Positions 47,046 to 59,050 of a stretch of 64,000 nt of DNA are shown one piece after another. This DNA is from Ehretia macrophylla (Eukaryota; Streptophyta; Magnoliopsida; Boraginales; Ehretiaceae): assembly GCA_037974665.1 (NCBI GenBank), contig CM075764.1, positions 77,950,325-78,014,324 on the forward strand, in the 5' to 3' direction. The translations under genes were made by a program, and so were the position numbers. Each line of letters opens with the position of its first letter. The stretch's first letter is position 1. The notes under the pieces are model-generated. The model made no database searches. It was not told the origin of the DNA and worked only from the letters and a program-made list of their open reading frames with translations.

Positions 47046-48774
47046 TCATACGGGAAAATAAGTCGTGCGACCCATGAGCACACAACAAGTGGAAGCTCAG
47101 ACCATGCACCTGTTACGAATGACATGGGAGCTACGGCCTTCAACTGAAGAAAAAATCTCATTATACCCTAAACTAGTTTTAAGTTCATATCAGTCAACAC
47201 ACACACCTTATCCCTCGTAGGCTATGTTTGACCTTTAAATCTCAAACATGTATTCGTAGTTATATTCAATCACAAAGATTGTATAACTAGTCGATCCATG
47301 AACAAATATGGGCCTAGATGCGAATAATCTTCCCTTGCTCTAATATCATTCTAAGTCAAGTCAACCATTTTTCCGGATATGTCTCATATGATCGAATCTA
47401 ACGTGATCTTTAGGTGACACACCAAAGTAGCAAACATTGAATTTTACCTATCAGAATATAAGTGTAGGTCACGAAGGGTATCCCAAAGAAGCATCTATTG
47501 CTTCAAGGACTTACACATTGGTAAAGCAGAGATCCATTCATTCACTTCCTTATATGGTCACAAAGCATACACGGTATGAATCATGTGTTACAGTGTGACT
47601 CCCCTTAAAAGGGGTGTATGTCTTTATCCAAATCAAACACTATACAAATCTTAGTCTAGTTATCACTCAGTAACTAACTTGAATGCTCAAACTTGATACA
47701 CCTATTAATCGAGGTTTCACATCTAGCTATAAACAGGTTATATAGACTGTGAGAATCCATATTGACTTCATGTCAATCTTTAATTGTAACATATACAATT
47801 AGGAGGTCTTATCTTCATATTGTCATAGGAATCATTCCAGACCAATTCTTAAGGCCACGTATCTTATATAAGTATAGTATTTCCTGATGAATATTGACCA
47901 ACTTATACTATCTCATACGAGCAAATAAGTCATGCGACCCATGAGCACACAACAAGTGGAAGCTCAGACCATGCACCTATTAGGGATGACATGGGAGCTA
48001 CGGTTTTCAACTGAAGAAAAAATCTCGTTATACCCTAAACTAGTTTTAAGTTCACATCAATCAACACACATCTTATCCCTCGTAGGCTATGTTTGACCTT
48101 TAAATCTCAAACATGTATTCGTAGTTATATTTAATCACAAAGATTGTATAGCTGGTTGATCAACGAACACATATGGGCCTAGATGCGAATCGTCTTCCCT
48201 TGCTCTAATATCCTTCTAAGTCAAGTCAACCATTTTTTCGGATATGTCCCATATGATCGAATCTAACGTGATCTTTAGGTGACACACCAAAGTAGCAAAC
48301 ATTGAATTTGACCTATCAGAATATAAGTGTAGGTCACGAAGGGTATCCCAAAGAAGCATCTATTGCTTCAAGGATTTACACATTGGTGAAGCAGGGATCC
48401 ATTCACCCACTTCCTTATATGGTCATAAAGCATACATGGTATAAATCATGTGTTACAGTGTGACTCCCCTTAAAAGGGGCGTATGTCTTTATCCAAATCA
48501 AACACTATACAAATCTTAGTCTAGTTATCACTCAGTAACTAACCTGAATGCTCGAACTTGATACACCTATTAATCGAGGTTTCACATCTAGCTATAAACA
48601 TGTTATATAGACTGTGAGATCCATATCGACTTCATGTCAATCTTTAATAGTAACATAGGAGGTCTTATCTTCATATTGTCATAGGAATCATTCCGGACTA
48701 ATTCTTAAGGCCACGTCTCTTATATGAGTATAGTATTTCTTGATGAATACTGACCAACTCATACCATCTCATCT
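47046..48774. repeat. 867-bp tandem duplication
   Basis: Unit 1 about 47046-47912 and unit 2 about 47913-48774, constant offset 867 bp, roughly 95 per cent alike by eye. Shared landmarks: CGACCCATGAGCACACAAC, AATCTAACGTGATCTTTAGG, CTCCCCTTAAAAGGGG and TTCTTAAGGCCACGT. It has no coding potential. The sequence style suggests copia LTR material in minus orientation, possibly linked to C3, but that is inference. Confidence 0.85.
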
Positions 48775-49007
48775 CTGCACGCTCCCACTGCGCCATAGGC
48801 GATTGCTCGTGTGAGAGAGCCAATCTCATAAACCTTTCGACATATCTTTCGATGCCAATATGTGCTAGTATACTCATACTTGATTTCTTCTTGGCTACCA
48901 CAAAGATAAGGCAATAAGCAAACACATGAAGAAATCTCATTTACCACGAACTGACATAAAATATACACTAGTATGAACATCAGTGATTACACATTTGAAG
49001 GTTCTCT

Positions 49008-50629
49008 TGCATACAAAATACTTATAGCCCAGCGGAAACATGAAGAATAAAGTTATAAAAACCAAGAGAACCAATGATCGAGATCAACCAAACATGCATA
49101 TATGAATGAAAACATGAAAACCAAGCCAAGTTGAATCTGAAAATTCGTTACCTCTTAATGAAGACTTCAAATTTGATTGCTTGGATTGAAGACCACAATG
49201 AAACAACCCTCTACTATCTTACAGACACCATGTTTAGGCTAGAACAAGGAGAAGCGAGCTCTTGCACGAACACTAATAGAGCAACACGAATCCCAATAAG
49301 AGAGAAGGAGTGGCGGCCGAAATTAAGAGAGAGAGATGAGCTAAATTTTTTGTTTTGATATTCTCTTCTAGGGTTTCACTTTAAGCTGTATTTATATGAA
49401 GCTATAACTTCTCAATATTCGTACCTTGACCCCAGACCTTATGGAGTCTTCTAATATTCTCTCTCACTCGCTTACTCAAATAGTTTCCGTAAACCCATTC
49501 TAACCATATGCAATCCATTATATAATTGTTTTTAGATAGAATACGAGAAGGTCCTCGTGCTAGCGTGACTTTTCCATTGTATATCTCATAGTTCTAACCC
49601 TTCAGCTTGTATATGATCCTGTAGGTTCGAGTGCCAAGCCGATAGTATCTGGGACAAGTACCAATTAACCCATCTCCACTAGAACTCCTTCTAATTGTTA
49701 CTAATTGAGGTTGGCATCTAGCAATACTCCCCGACGACCAAATGGCTCGAATGCTTAATCCATGCTTTCTTATTCAAGAACCTTTTAGCTACTAGTTAAC
49801 GTACAGTCCATTCCCTCCACTAGATGCCTCGAGTTTGCCTTAGGGTATGGTTAATGTCATGTCAGCCAAACCCTAATAGGCTCACTATTACGTTTTGTTG
49901 ACTTTCCCTGTTTGATCTAATCATACCACCATGGCCATGGATTTTTGTCAACATCTCTACGAGACGATATAGGGCACACTCTTTTTTATCCAGAGTAGTG
50001 GATCCTCGCATTGACACTTACTAGCTTCGTAAGTACTTGATTTACTCGAATCCCTATTCAAGTAGGTCTTATCTTCTTTCCTTTTTGTCTAGGGCCAAAG
50101 TACAGTGAGTTGCTTGCAAACTACTATGGTGCTCTCGAGTCAAAGTACATCAAGTAGGTCTTATCTTCCTCCTCATTGACTTAGGCGGAGGAAGCCCCTA
50201 TTGAGTGTTATCGACAGATTGTGTCCAGTGTACATATCTTTATACGCACCCATGCATTAGCCTTGATAGCTCATGCCACTTGGTCGATGAGATCAACCTT
50301 GATAGAGCTAACTACATGTCAGTCTTGTCGGATTCATCAATCCCAATCTTGATGAATCCTACGACCTAGGACAAGTTTTAAATATGTCTTAGGTGTCAAT
50401 TTGCATCAACCATAAGCTTTTATGGTTCAACCCTATACCGACATATCTAAGGACTTTATCAGTTATACATAATATGCAACTAGACGATATATGAATGCAT
50501 AATAGATAAAGACAAAAGGCCATATGGTACTTTTATTTGATTAAAACTTCATAACAAAGATTGTTTCGTTACACAAATATCCCTATCATCCTACACCGAA
50601 TAATTGGCTTGAAGGATATATTTCTAACA
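49008..50629 (-). repeat. C3 3' LTR
   Basis: Sense start at 50629 directly after the polypurine tract. A TATA box (TATAAATACAGC, sense) lies near 49395, followed by a purine/pyrimidine-rich leader. The sense end near 49008 (...TTTTGTATGCA) is approximate. Confidence 0.65.
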
Positions 50630-50796
50630 ATCTCCCACTTGCACTTATAGCCAATCCTTTCGGTATCTAATACCCATCTTGGATCTATAGCAGTCAAACT
50701 CCTTTGATCTCAAGGCTTTAGTGAACGGGTCTGTAAAATTTTCTTTATCGTCTATCTTTTCTATCCGTACATCTCCCGTTTTTATGATATCTCAGA

Positions 50797-51009
50797 TCAA
50801 GTGAAAGCGACGCAAAATGTTTTTGTTTTCTGATGAGGCCTTGGTTCTTTTACCTGAGCGTTCGCTCTAGTGTTATCACAAAACAACGTCACTGGTGCAT
50901 CACTATTAGGAACCACACCTAGTTCAAAGATGAACTTTCGTAACCAAACAATCTCTTTTGCAACATTGCATGTTGCAATGTATTTTGCCTCGGTCACTGA
51001 ATCAACCAT
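50797..51009 (-). pseudogene. C3 RNase H
   Basis: Reads TEAKYIATCNVAKEIVWLRK, FIFELGVVPNSDAPVTLFCD and KEPRPHQKTK, the C-terminal half of copia RNase H. Fossil part of C3. Confidence 0.85.
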
Positions 51010-51342
51010 AATACTTTGTTTAGAACTCTTCTAACTCACCGCGATACTATTCATGGTGAACATAAAACCTGACACCGATCTGCTATCATCTTGGTCTGAT
51101 TCAAAGCTAGAGTCAGTGTAACCCTTGAACTTTAATTATGATGTTCCATATATGAGGAACTGTTCTCTAGTATTCTTCAAATATTTCAAGATGATCTTTA
51201 CAACCTTCCAGTGCTCTTCTCCTGGATCGGCCTGATATCTATTGGTCACTCAAAGTGCATAAGCAACATCTGGCCTCATACACGTCATGACATACATGAT
51301 TGACCCGACCGCCGAGGCATACAAAATCCCTCTCATGCGTTC

Positions 51343-52300
51343 TCATTCTTCATCTGTCTTGGGACAATTGTCCTTGCTAAGAACGATCCCAGTCCTAATT
51401 GGCAAGTAGCCTCTTTTAGAACTATCAATGTGAAACCTTTTGAGGATGATATCAATGTACGTGGACTGGGACAAGTCTAGCATTCTTCTTGATCTGTCTC
51501 TGTAGATCTTTATACCTAGTATGTAGGATGCCTCCCCTAAGTCCTTCATGGAGAATTGCTTGGATAGCCAGATCTTTAGATTTTGTAGGGCTCCTATGTC
51601 ATTCTTGATTAACAGGATGTTATCATCATAGAGCACCAAAAAGATAACTTTACACCCATTAACCTTCTTGTATACACAACGTTCTTCTTCATTTTGTATA
51701 AAGCCAAACTCCTTGAATTTCTTGTCAAAACAAATATTCCAACTGCGTGATGCTTGCTTTAATCCATAAATGGATCTTTGCAACTTGCAAACCTTTGACT
51801 CTGTATTCCCTGATATGAAACCTTCGGGCTGTACCATGTACACCTCTTCCTCAAGCTCTCCATTAAGGAATGCAGTTTTCACATCCATCTGCCAAATCTC
51901 ATAGTCATGGTATGCAGCTATTGCAAGCATGATCCGAATAGACTTGAGTATAGCCACTGGGGAAAACGTTTTGTCGTAGTCTATGCTTTGCCTTTGGCCA
52001 AAGCCCTTGGCAACTAGACGCGCCTTGTATGTTTTAACCTTGCTGTCTGCTCCAGTCTTTCTTTTGAATACCCACTTACACCTAATAGGTTTTACCCTTC
52101 AGGTAGATCATCCAATATCCATACATTGTTGACTTTCATGGAGTTCATTTTGGATTTCATGGCTTCTAGCCATTTCTCATAGTCGGGGTGCTGCATAGAC
52201 TTTAAGAATATAGTTGGGTCATCATCATCATGACTAACCTCTACAACCTCGCCTTCCTAGATCAAGAACCCGTAGTACTTGTTTGGCTCGCAAGTGATTC
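51343..52300 (-). pseudogene. C3 reverse transcriptase
   Basis: A 204-codon open frame (51343-51957) with the copia RT blocks IWQMDVKTAFLNGELEE, LQRSIYGLKQASRSWN, VIFLVLYDDNILLI and MKDLGEASYILGIKIYRDRS. Upstream on the same strand (51960-52300) lie CKWVFKRKTGAD, ARLVAKGFGQ and SHDDDDPT-type linker sequence. Fossil part of C3. Confidence 0.88.
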
Positions 52301-52636
52301 TACCCGATCTTCTTAACTTCTTCTAGAAAACTCTTATTGATGAACCGTTTGAAACGTTAGAAACTAGACTCGTAGAAATTTTCAACCATATATAATTTGC
52401 CACCTAACTCTTCCCAAATTGGTACAGATTTTATTCAGAACTTGGCCCCAAACTGATTCGTAACTTCCGAGTATGACATATTTAATTCAATTCGACATCC
52501 ACTGAAATGTCCCGGCATCATTTTGATACATTCCACAAAACTCAATATCTTTTTAAAGATTAATGGGTCATTTTTTAATAATTATCAATTTATTTCGACT
52601 CGTCTCTGGCACAGGTATTACATCATTCCTTATAAG

Positions 52637-52654
52637 AATTTCGTCCTCGAAATT
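52637..52654 (-). other. Hairpin beside the G2 polypurine tract
   Basis: AATTTCG-AGGA-CGAAATT in sense: a perfect 7-bp stem (8 bp with the flanking G/C) and a 4-base loop, 14 bases inside the LTR border at 52622. Confidence 0.65.
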
Positions 52655-52779
52655 CACTCATTCAAGGCAATTAGAACTTCATTCGATCAAACACCTAAAC
52701 ATCATTACTTCAAGAAAAAGTCTCTTTACCTCTACAAATCTTCTTTATAATTCATTGAATCAACCAAAAGAGTCACTTA

Positions 52780-52972
52780 CAAGTTATATCATATAAACAG
52801 GTTATATGCAATTATAGCACATAGGAAATTAGTTTCACATAAAGCACATTTGTCACATAATACACATTGATCACATAAAACACATTGTTCGCAGTTTGCC
52901 TATTTAACACATAATGCACATTGACCACATAATGCACTTTGATAACATAAAGCACATTGTTCACATAAGCAC
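52780..52972 (-). repeat. Degenerate CACATAA short repeats in G2 leader
   Basis: About eight loose copies of a 15-22 bp unit built on CACATAA-(A/T)GCACATTG. The series continues on the far side of T2 at 62633-62700. Similar but weaker series lie near the primer sites of T1 (41730-41830) and D2 (58860-58985). Confidence 0.7.
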
Positions 52973-54528
52973 TGTGAGACCCTATATTTTCGTCTTTGCC
53001 TCGATTTGTATGATTTGACCTGTTTATGTGTTATATGAGTTAGAATGTGCTAAATATGTGATTTATATTCCTATTACCTACTAAGTGTGTATTCATGAAA
53101 ATTTCATAAAAACAGAATCAGAAATTTTATCGACGGTTTTTATGAATAGTATTTTGGATGCACATCTGCTAAAATTTTTACGCAGGTGTTTTAGGTGTCT
53201 TAAAAACCTAGTCCTCGGATATTAATAGACTTGTGTTTGATTAAAACGGATTTCAAATCGGCTTTGGAATTTTAAAGATTTTTACACTTTCTTTTGCAAA
53301 AATTGAGTTTTAAACTGAGTCTGGTGAAAATGTTGGCTTGTGAAACTCTTTGTCAACTAAAAATATTTTACTTAAAATAGTCTAAGTGTCAATTGCATGT
53401 TTGTGAGCTAGTCAAGAAATAGAATTAAAAGACTAGAAATACTAAAAATATTAACTTTGACTTTTATTATTTTTATTGACCAAGCTTATATATGCATAAT
53501 ATATCAATATTGCTCACAAAATAAACTCAAAACACACTCATTTCTTACACATATGGCCGAAACTCCATAGCCATTTTTGAGAGCTTTTTCAACATTTTTT
53601 CAAAGCAAATTTTCAATAGAAAACTCATTTGAAGTCCAAACTTCTTCATCCAAAGCTTGAATTCACTTGTTGGGCACACATTGCACGTATTTCTAAATTG
53701 ATGTTATATTATTTCTCAGTAGATGCTAAGGATTGATTATGTGTGTTTATATAAGTTTTGAACCGTTGTAGTATGAATTTTTATTTTTCAGGTATTAAAA
53801 TTGAATTGTTGGCTATTTGTTGAATAATTGGAGTTTTGGTGGTTGGAATTGATTGCTGTTAGCTTCTAAAAGTTTGTTAAATACGTGGGAGTAATGTTGT
53901 AATGCCAAAATTTTGATTGCGATGTCGTGGTGAAAGTCCGAAAATTTCAGCCATGGTGCATTGAGGTTTTAGGGATGTTGGGCTTAATTTGGATGGATTG
54001 TGGTTGGTTTCCAAGGGGGCTAATGTAGTTGATTGAGTGGGTGAGTGATAGAAACTGGTTTGGAGGTCATTGGATTAGTAGATTGTAAGTTATGACTTTT
54101 AGAAGTTTGGGTTGTCTTTCTTTAAATGTTGAGATAATGTCTTTAGTTGTTTGGATAGTGTTTGAGTGGTTGAATTATGGGTTGTTTTTGGTTGGAGTCG
54201 GGTTTGGTTGAGTGGATTAATGCATGTTAAGTTGGATGGCCTACTTTGTCATCTAACTTAGTTGTTGAGATGTTAATTGTTTAATTGATGATATGTTGTT
54301 GAAATGTTATTAATTGATTATTGATTATTGATTATTGATGAAGTTGGGAGATAGGCAACCTACTTTGTTGTCCTCCTGAGATATGAATGATTATTATTAT
54401 TGTCATGAGTCTTGGTATATGTGTGTCACCTCTCGGGCAGTGTCCGGCTGTCGGGTTGATAACGGCATGACTATCATACGCTACCCCTAGCTCGTATGGC
54501 GGAGGTGCCATGGAAGGAAGGGCTAGTG

Positions 54529-57327
54529 TGTGACACCCCGATCCCTCTCGAGACCGGGAGTTCTATCAATCAATCTAATCACAACCCAATTCCAAACCCG
54601 GGCAAAATTTAGGGAAAACGGACGGAGTCTCCCCTGTTTCTAGGCAAAAAGCAAACCTGCGCAGCATATAAATGGACCAATTCCATGTCCAACCATTCAA
54701 CCACCTCAAGGCCATCCGAGCCTTGTTCTCAACAAGCAACCACAAGCAAATATACATACATTTTCAAGTACTAGACTATTCTAACTCTTCCTTTAACTAT
54801 ACAAACATGCTTAGTAATTAAACTACACCAACCTATTGCATAAGTTAGACTATCATATCTTTCTATCTCTTTTCCCTTTGTCATTACAAATATACATTAA
54901 AGTTAAGCTACATTAACTAAATATATAATCTAATGAAACTTAAATTACATCCCCTTTAACATTAGATACATATAATACATAAAAGCATACAACTTTACAA
55001 CTTTGACAACTCAAGTCACATAGGCACGCAGGACAACCCTTCAAGCACGGATATTCACGAAATCACGAACTTTCCAGCTAACATGACATTTCCTGAAATG
55101 TGGTGGTGAGGAGTGAGTATACACAACACGTATACTCAGTGAGGGCGAGACAGATATCGAGTTGGAGAAAAAGAAGATCGTGCAATGCAAATAGGTACAG
55201 TTAAGCAATACAATCAATAAAAGGCTTTCAATATATACAACAATACTATAAACAATTAAGAAAAACATTAACACAACCAATCAAAGCTATACCACACTTT
55301 GAAGGCTATGGATCACTCGAGCGAGTACTGTACCGATCACGATTCCGATGACATTAACGATGACGCACCGGCCCAAACCACCTTATAACACCAGTTTGGA
55401 ATACCCCGGAAGTATCCATCAATTCTACGACCCAAAACTCCCAGGGAGGCAACCCAAGCGAGAAAGGGAATAGCAGCGGAGCTAGAGCAACCAACACTGG
55501 CAACCCAAGGCTACCTAGAGAGGCCCATCACTCACGCGCGAGACACTATGCAATGCAAGACTCGATACAAGGTGATAAACAAGCGATAAAGCCACACGTG
55601 AAAGAATAACAAGGTAGGTTATTCTTGCACGCAATAGCAGCAATTGATAAGCAATTCAATCCAAAACAACTCAAACAAGTATTTCAAGTAATTCTAAGCA
55701 TTCTATAAGCATAAAGACAAGAAAACACACAAAAACACAAATCGGCCCCAACTATCAAAACGCTACCATTCCCAAACGAGCCACGAGTTCTGAAAACCGA
55801 CTTCGCCAACCCTCCTAGGTCACCATAAGGCACGTCTAAAAACCCCGAAACCTTACTTTAACCTAGAACTCGCGCAAAGCCCCGATTTTCCCCTTTCTCG
55901 TTTGAACTACAACTATAATAACCAAACACCCAACCAACGCCATAATCACACCAAAAGTGCTTCCATGGCTTCCCGAAGCAATGCCAACATGCAAAACGAG
56001 AAAACGCTAAAGTCGACCTAAACGACCCCGACTTTCCCAAAGGCTTAATTCTTGTTTTTTTCACTACGCAACCCAAACAAACCACACATTTTAGCATTCT
56101 AGCATACTTAGCACGTTTCTACATCAACGGAAAGCATAACAGCGCAATTTCAACGTTTCAAGGTTTTACTATTGACAAAACACTATTCATTTCACAATTT
56201 AATTTGCAATCACAACATTTAACCGCAGAAATGTTACAAAGCTATAAATACATGTTCTACAAATGCCAAGGAACATTCTAGAAGCATCAAATCGCTTTAA
56301 ATAACGATATACGGATAAATCTAAAAATTGACAAAGTTAACATACACAACGTATAAATGCGCAAATAACGATGAAACCCTCACCTTAGACGCTCCTAGAC
56401 GCTAGGAAAACCTCGTAGAGTGCCTCGGAAACCACCCCGTGGAAGCCCTCGCGAAGAATCGAAGAATTGAAGTTGAATTTTCTTTTTTTCTTCTCCTTAT
56501 TTTTTCGGCCATGGCTGCTCTGTTTTCAGTTCTGTTTTTTTTTATTTTTATTTTTGTGCTATTTTAAGCTATTTAAAAGATGACAAGGGTCAAAAGGGTC
56601 AAGGCTTTGGTCAATGTTGGTCAAACAACTTAAAACTAGTCAAAATAGCTTACTTTTGTGCATTTTTAAGTTAAATAACTATCACCTAAATTAATTCTAG
56701 CTAGTAACAATTAAAATATAAAATTTAAGTCATCTAAATACTAGTTTCACTATTTGCTGAGGACTAGAATCCGTTTTCTAGCTAACGCCCTCGATATGCA
56801 ATGCACGTTGCGACAATAAAAGAATAACAACTAATTCTCAAAGAATCTAAGAAATATATCATTTTTGGAAAGCATCATAGTTTAAAATTTACTCCGGCTC
56901 GGAGTTACTTTTCTCATTTATTTGAAAACCAAGTAATTTTAACGTAAAACAACCAAAATCGATTTCTAAAATAATCAAAACAATCAAGGTATTCAATATT
57001 CATTTAGAATGATTAATTTAACTATTTCCAGAATATTTTAAGAGTTATAAAGTTAATATTAAGCTACAAATGAAAGTTAATATAAACACATAGTCAAATA
57101 CAATTAAACACTAACATTTAAGGTAACACTTAATTAATCACAAGAAAGGAAATTCAATTACTATAATTATTAGGAATAGGTAATAATCTTTAATTATTCA
57201 ATATATAATTACTAAATGCTTCCAAGAGAAATATGAAAATAGTGCAATTTGGTTGATTTAACTAATTAAACATTTAATCAAATGCAGTCAAGTGCTATTA
57301 AATGCATGCCGGGTTCGGGTTATCACA
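54529..57327 (-). repeat. D2 3' LTR
   Basis: 2799 bp. On the plus strand TGTGACACCCCG ... GGGTTATCACA. Partner 59051-61847. Confidence 0.92.
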
Positions 57328-57345
57328 TCCTTCCCCCCTTAAAAC

Positions 57346-57363
57346 AATTGCGTCCTCGCAATT
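57346..57363 (-). other. Hairpin beside the D2 polypurine tract
   Basis: AATTGCG-AGGA-CGCAATT in sense: a perfect 7-bp stem with the same AGGA loop as in G2 and T1. One base pair differs from G2 on both arms. Confidence 0.65.
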
Positions 57364-59036
57364 CTTATTCCAATAGAACTCTGCATCATTTGAAATCCAA
57401 TTCTGACTAATCTTCATTAGCTACTGAATAAGTATTTCATCAAGATGACCAATAGGAAAGTTCAAGTACAAATGCCAAGTAGTAACGCCAAATAAAGGCT
57501 CAAAGATAGATACCGTACAAGAATCCCGTTGACACGAATATCGAAGAAGAATAAATTCCAACCAGAAACGCCGAGATAATACTAATAAAGACTAAAGCAA
57601 AGATACTGTAGATGTCATCAATACCACATACTAATGGCAGGAAGAGTACTGAAAGAATACCCTATTTAAGAATCTTCAATAAAAGTCTAACAAGTACCAA
57701 ATAAGAAAGTTAAAAGATAGCCAGAGTAGGTGCACCTCATGCAGTATTGACTACCGTAAATAGACCCAGCTGATAGTTCTGTAAAAGAATATAGAGAAGA
57801 ATACCCAAGGCCAACCTCTAAATGAAATCTTCCAATCACTGTGTTCCTACCGCAACATCTTAGTCAAACAGCAAGTATAGATTTCCCCTGAGTGGAAAGG
57901 CCGAAGGAGAAGCCGTAAACAGTACAAGATAATATGTCCAAGCAGAATTCCAAGTGTAGGATCTTCCAATAAATGCTAATAAGGAAAATACTAGCAGAAT
58001 GCTCAATAAGAATTCCAAAGAATACCGTAAGTAACATGAGATAACGAGTCTGATAGGGATTCCAGTTACCAAACCCGCTGAGGGATGCCAAAGAAAATAC
58101 CCAAACAATGCTCCAGTAAGAAAGTACCAAGAATTGCCCAATAAATAATACTAAATAATTGGCCACTAAGAATCCTAGAGAATGCCATTGAAGAATTTTC
58201 CAATAAGGAATACCAGTAGCACTCCAATAAAGACCAAGACACATATACCATAGATAATACCATGCAGTAAGTCCAACTGAAAATCCAATAGCCAAGTCCA
58301 CCAAGTAGTGCCAACAAAAGTCCCCAAAGAACACCCATTAAGAAAACCAAAGAATGCTTCAAAGAATATCCAAATAAAACTCCAAGAGAAAGCTACTCTT
58401 TCACAACTGTTAAGCACAGAGGAGGCCATAGAGATTCGCCAATAACCGAGCTCCAAAAGCAAACACCAATTCCCAAATAAAGGCTAGCCAAATACCATTC
58501 ATTTCCTGCCAATCCATACACCTTGAAAAGCCAGAGGTGAACCACTTTCTTCAGGGGAGGAAGAGGACTTACTTACCATTTCCATAGGACATGTATGAAT
58601 GCCAATATATCACAGTTATACACATGCCTTAAACTATTATGCAAGCAAGTTTACAAAACAATTTATTCAACAAAGTCACTCAAGCACGGCAATCAAGTCA
58701 AGCACAACATAATCAATTCAAATCACGGCATAGCTAATTCAAGACAATCTATACACACATTACAAGTAATACTTTAAGCAAATAACAATTCACGAGGTCG
58801 ATTCAATTCACGATGCCAATTCAATAAGTCAATTCGATAGACAACTAGACATTTCACCTTACTTAGCACACAATTAACACATAACACATAACTATATCAC
58901 ATAGGAGCACACATTCAAGTCAAGACACACAATCTCACATACAAGCATACACTTTCAAGAAACACTTAACAAGCACACATTCAAGGGTCACTACCCACCA
59001 GACCGAGGACCCTGTCCCGGCTTATGAGCTAGACAA

Positions 59037-59048
59037 GCTCTGATACCA
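59037..59048 (-). other. D2 primer binding site
   Basis: Sense TGGTATCAGAGC two bases after the 5' LTR end at 59051; complementary to initiator tRNA-Met. Confidence 0.88.
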
Positions 59049-59050
59049 CC

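Larger units (their letters stand above)
49008..52320 (-). mobile_element. C3: Ty1/copia retrotransposon, truncated, 3' half only
   Basis: Minus-strand copia element with RT (51343-52300), RNase H (50797-51009), polypurine tract (50630-50645, sense GCAAGTGGGAGAT) and a 3' LTR (about 49008-50629, sense start TGTTAGAAATATATCC). No 5' LTR, gag or integrase is present. The 5' side stops near 52320 against LTR sequence of G2, so C3 is truncated there. Broken, with relatively few breaks in the RT part, so it is younger than C1. Confidence 0.85.
57328..59050 (-). other. D2 non-coding interior
   Basis: Starts (sense) with the primer site and a CACA-rich leader. The middle (about 57650-58450) consists of loosely repeated CCAA(N)AA(T/G)(N)CC-like words on the plus strand (CCAAAGAATACC, CCAATAAGGAATACC and similar). 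This composition removes stop codons from the sense strand, so three frames stay open there for 90-156 codons. No retroviral domain, signal or known gene fragment was recognised. It ends with the hairpin at 57346-57363 and the polypurine tract. Confidence 0.7.

Noticed and set aside
48698-48940. 80-codon open frame on the minus strand after the 867-bp repeat
   Set aside because: Spans the end of a repeat unit and unique flank; no domain and no neighbours to support it.
52780-52972. CRISPR-like array of short repeats
   Set aside because: Units are degenerate, spacers are not unique or of even length, and the context is a plant retrotransposon leader.
55858-56097. 79-codon open frame present twice (also 60378-60617)
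   Set aside because: The two copies are only the two D2 LTRs. No domain is seen and there is no reason to expect translation.
57864-58334. 156-codon hydrophobic open frame on the minus strand inside D2
   Set aside because: Three overlapping frames are open in the same stretch because of its repetitive word use. The translation is W/Y/L-rich with no known domain. I treat it as a composition effect.
59037-59050. Possible tRNA gene near the TGGTATCAGAGC motifs
   Set aside because: These are retrotransposon primer sites next to LTRs (also at 62770, 41895 and 17614). No cloverleaf surrounds them.
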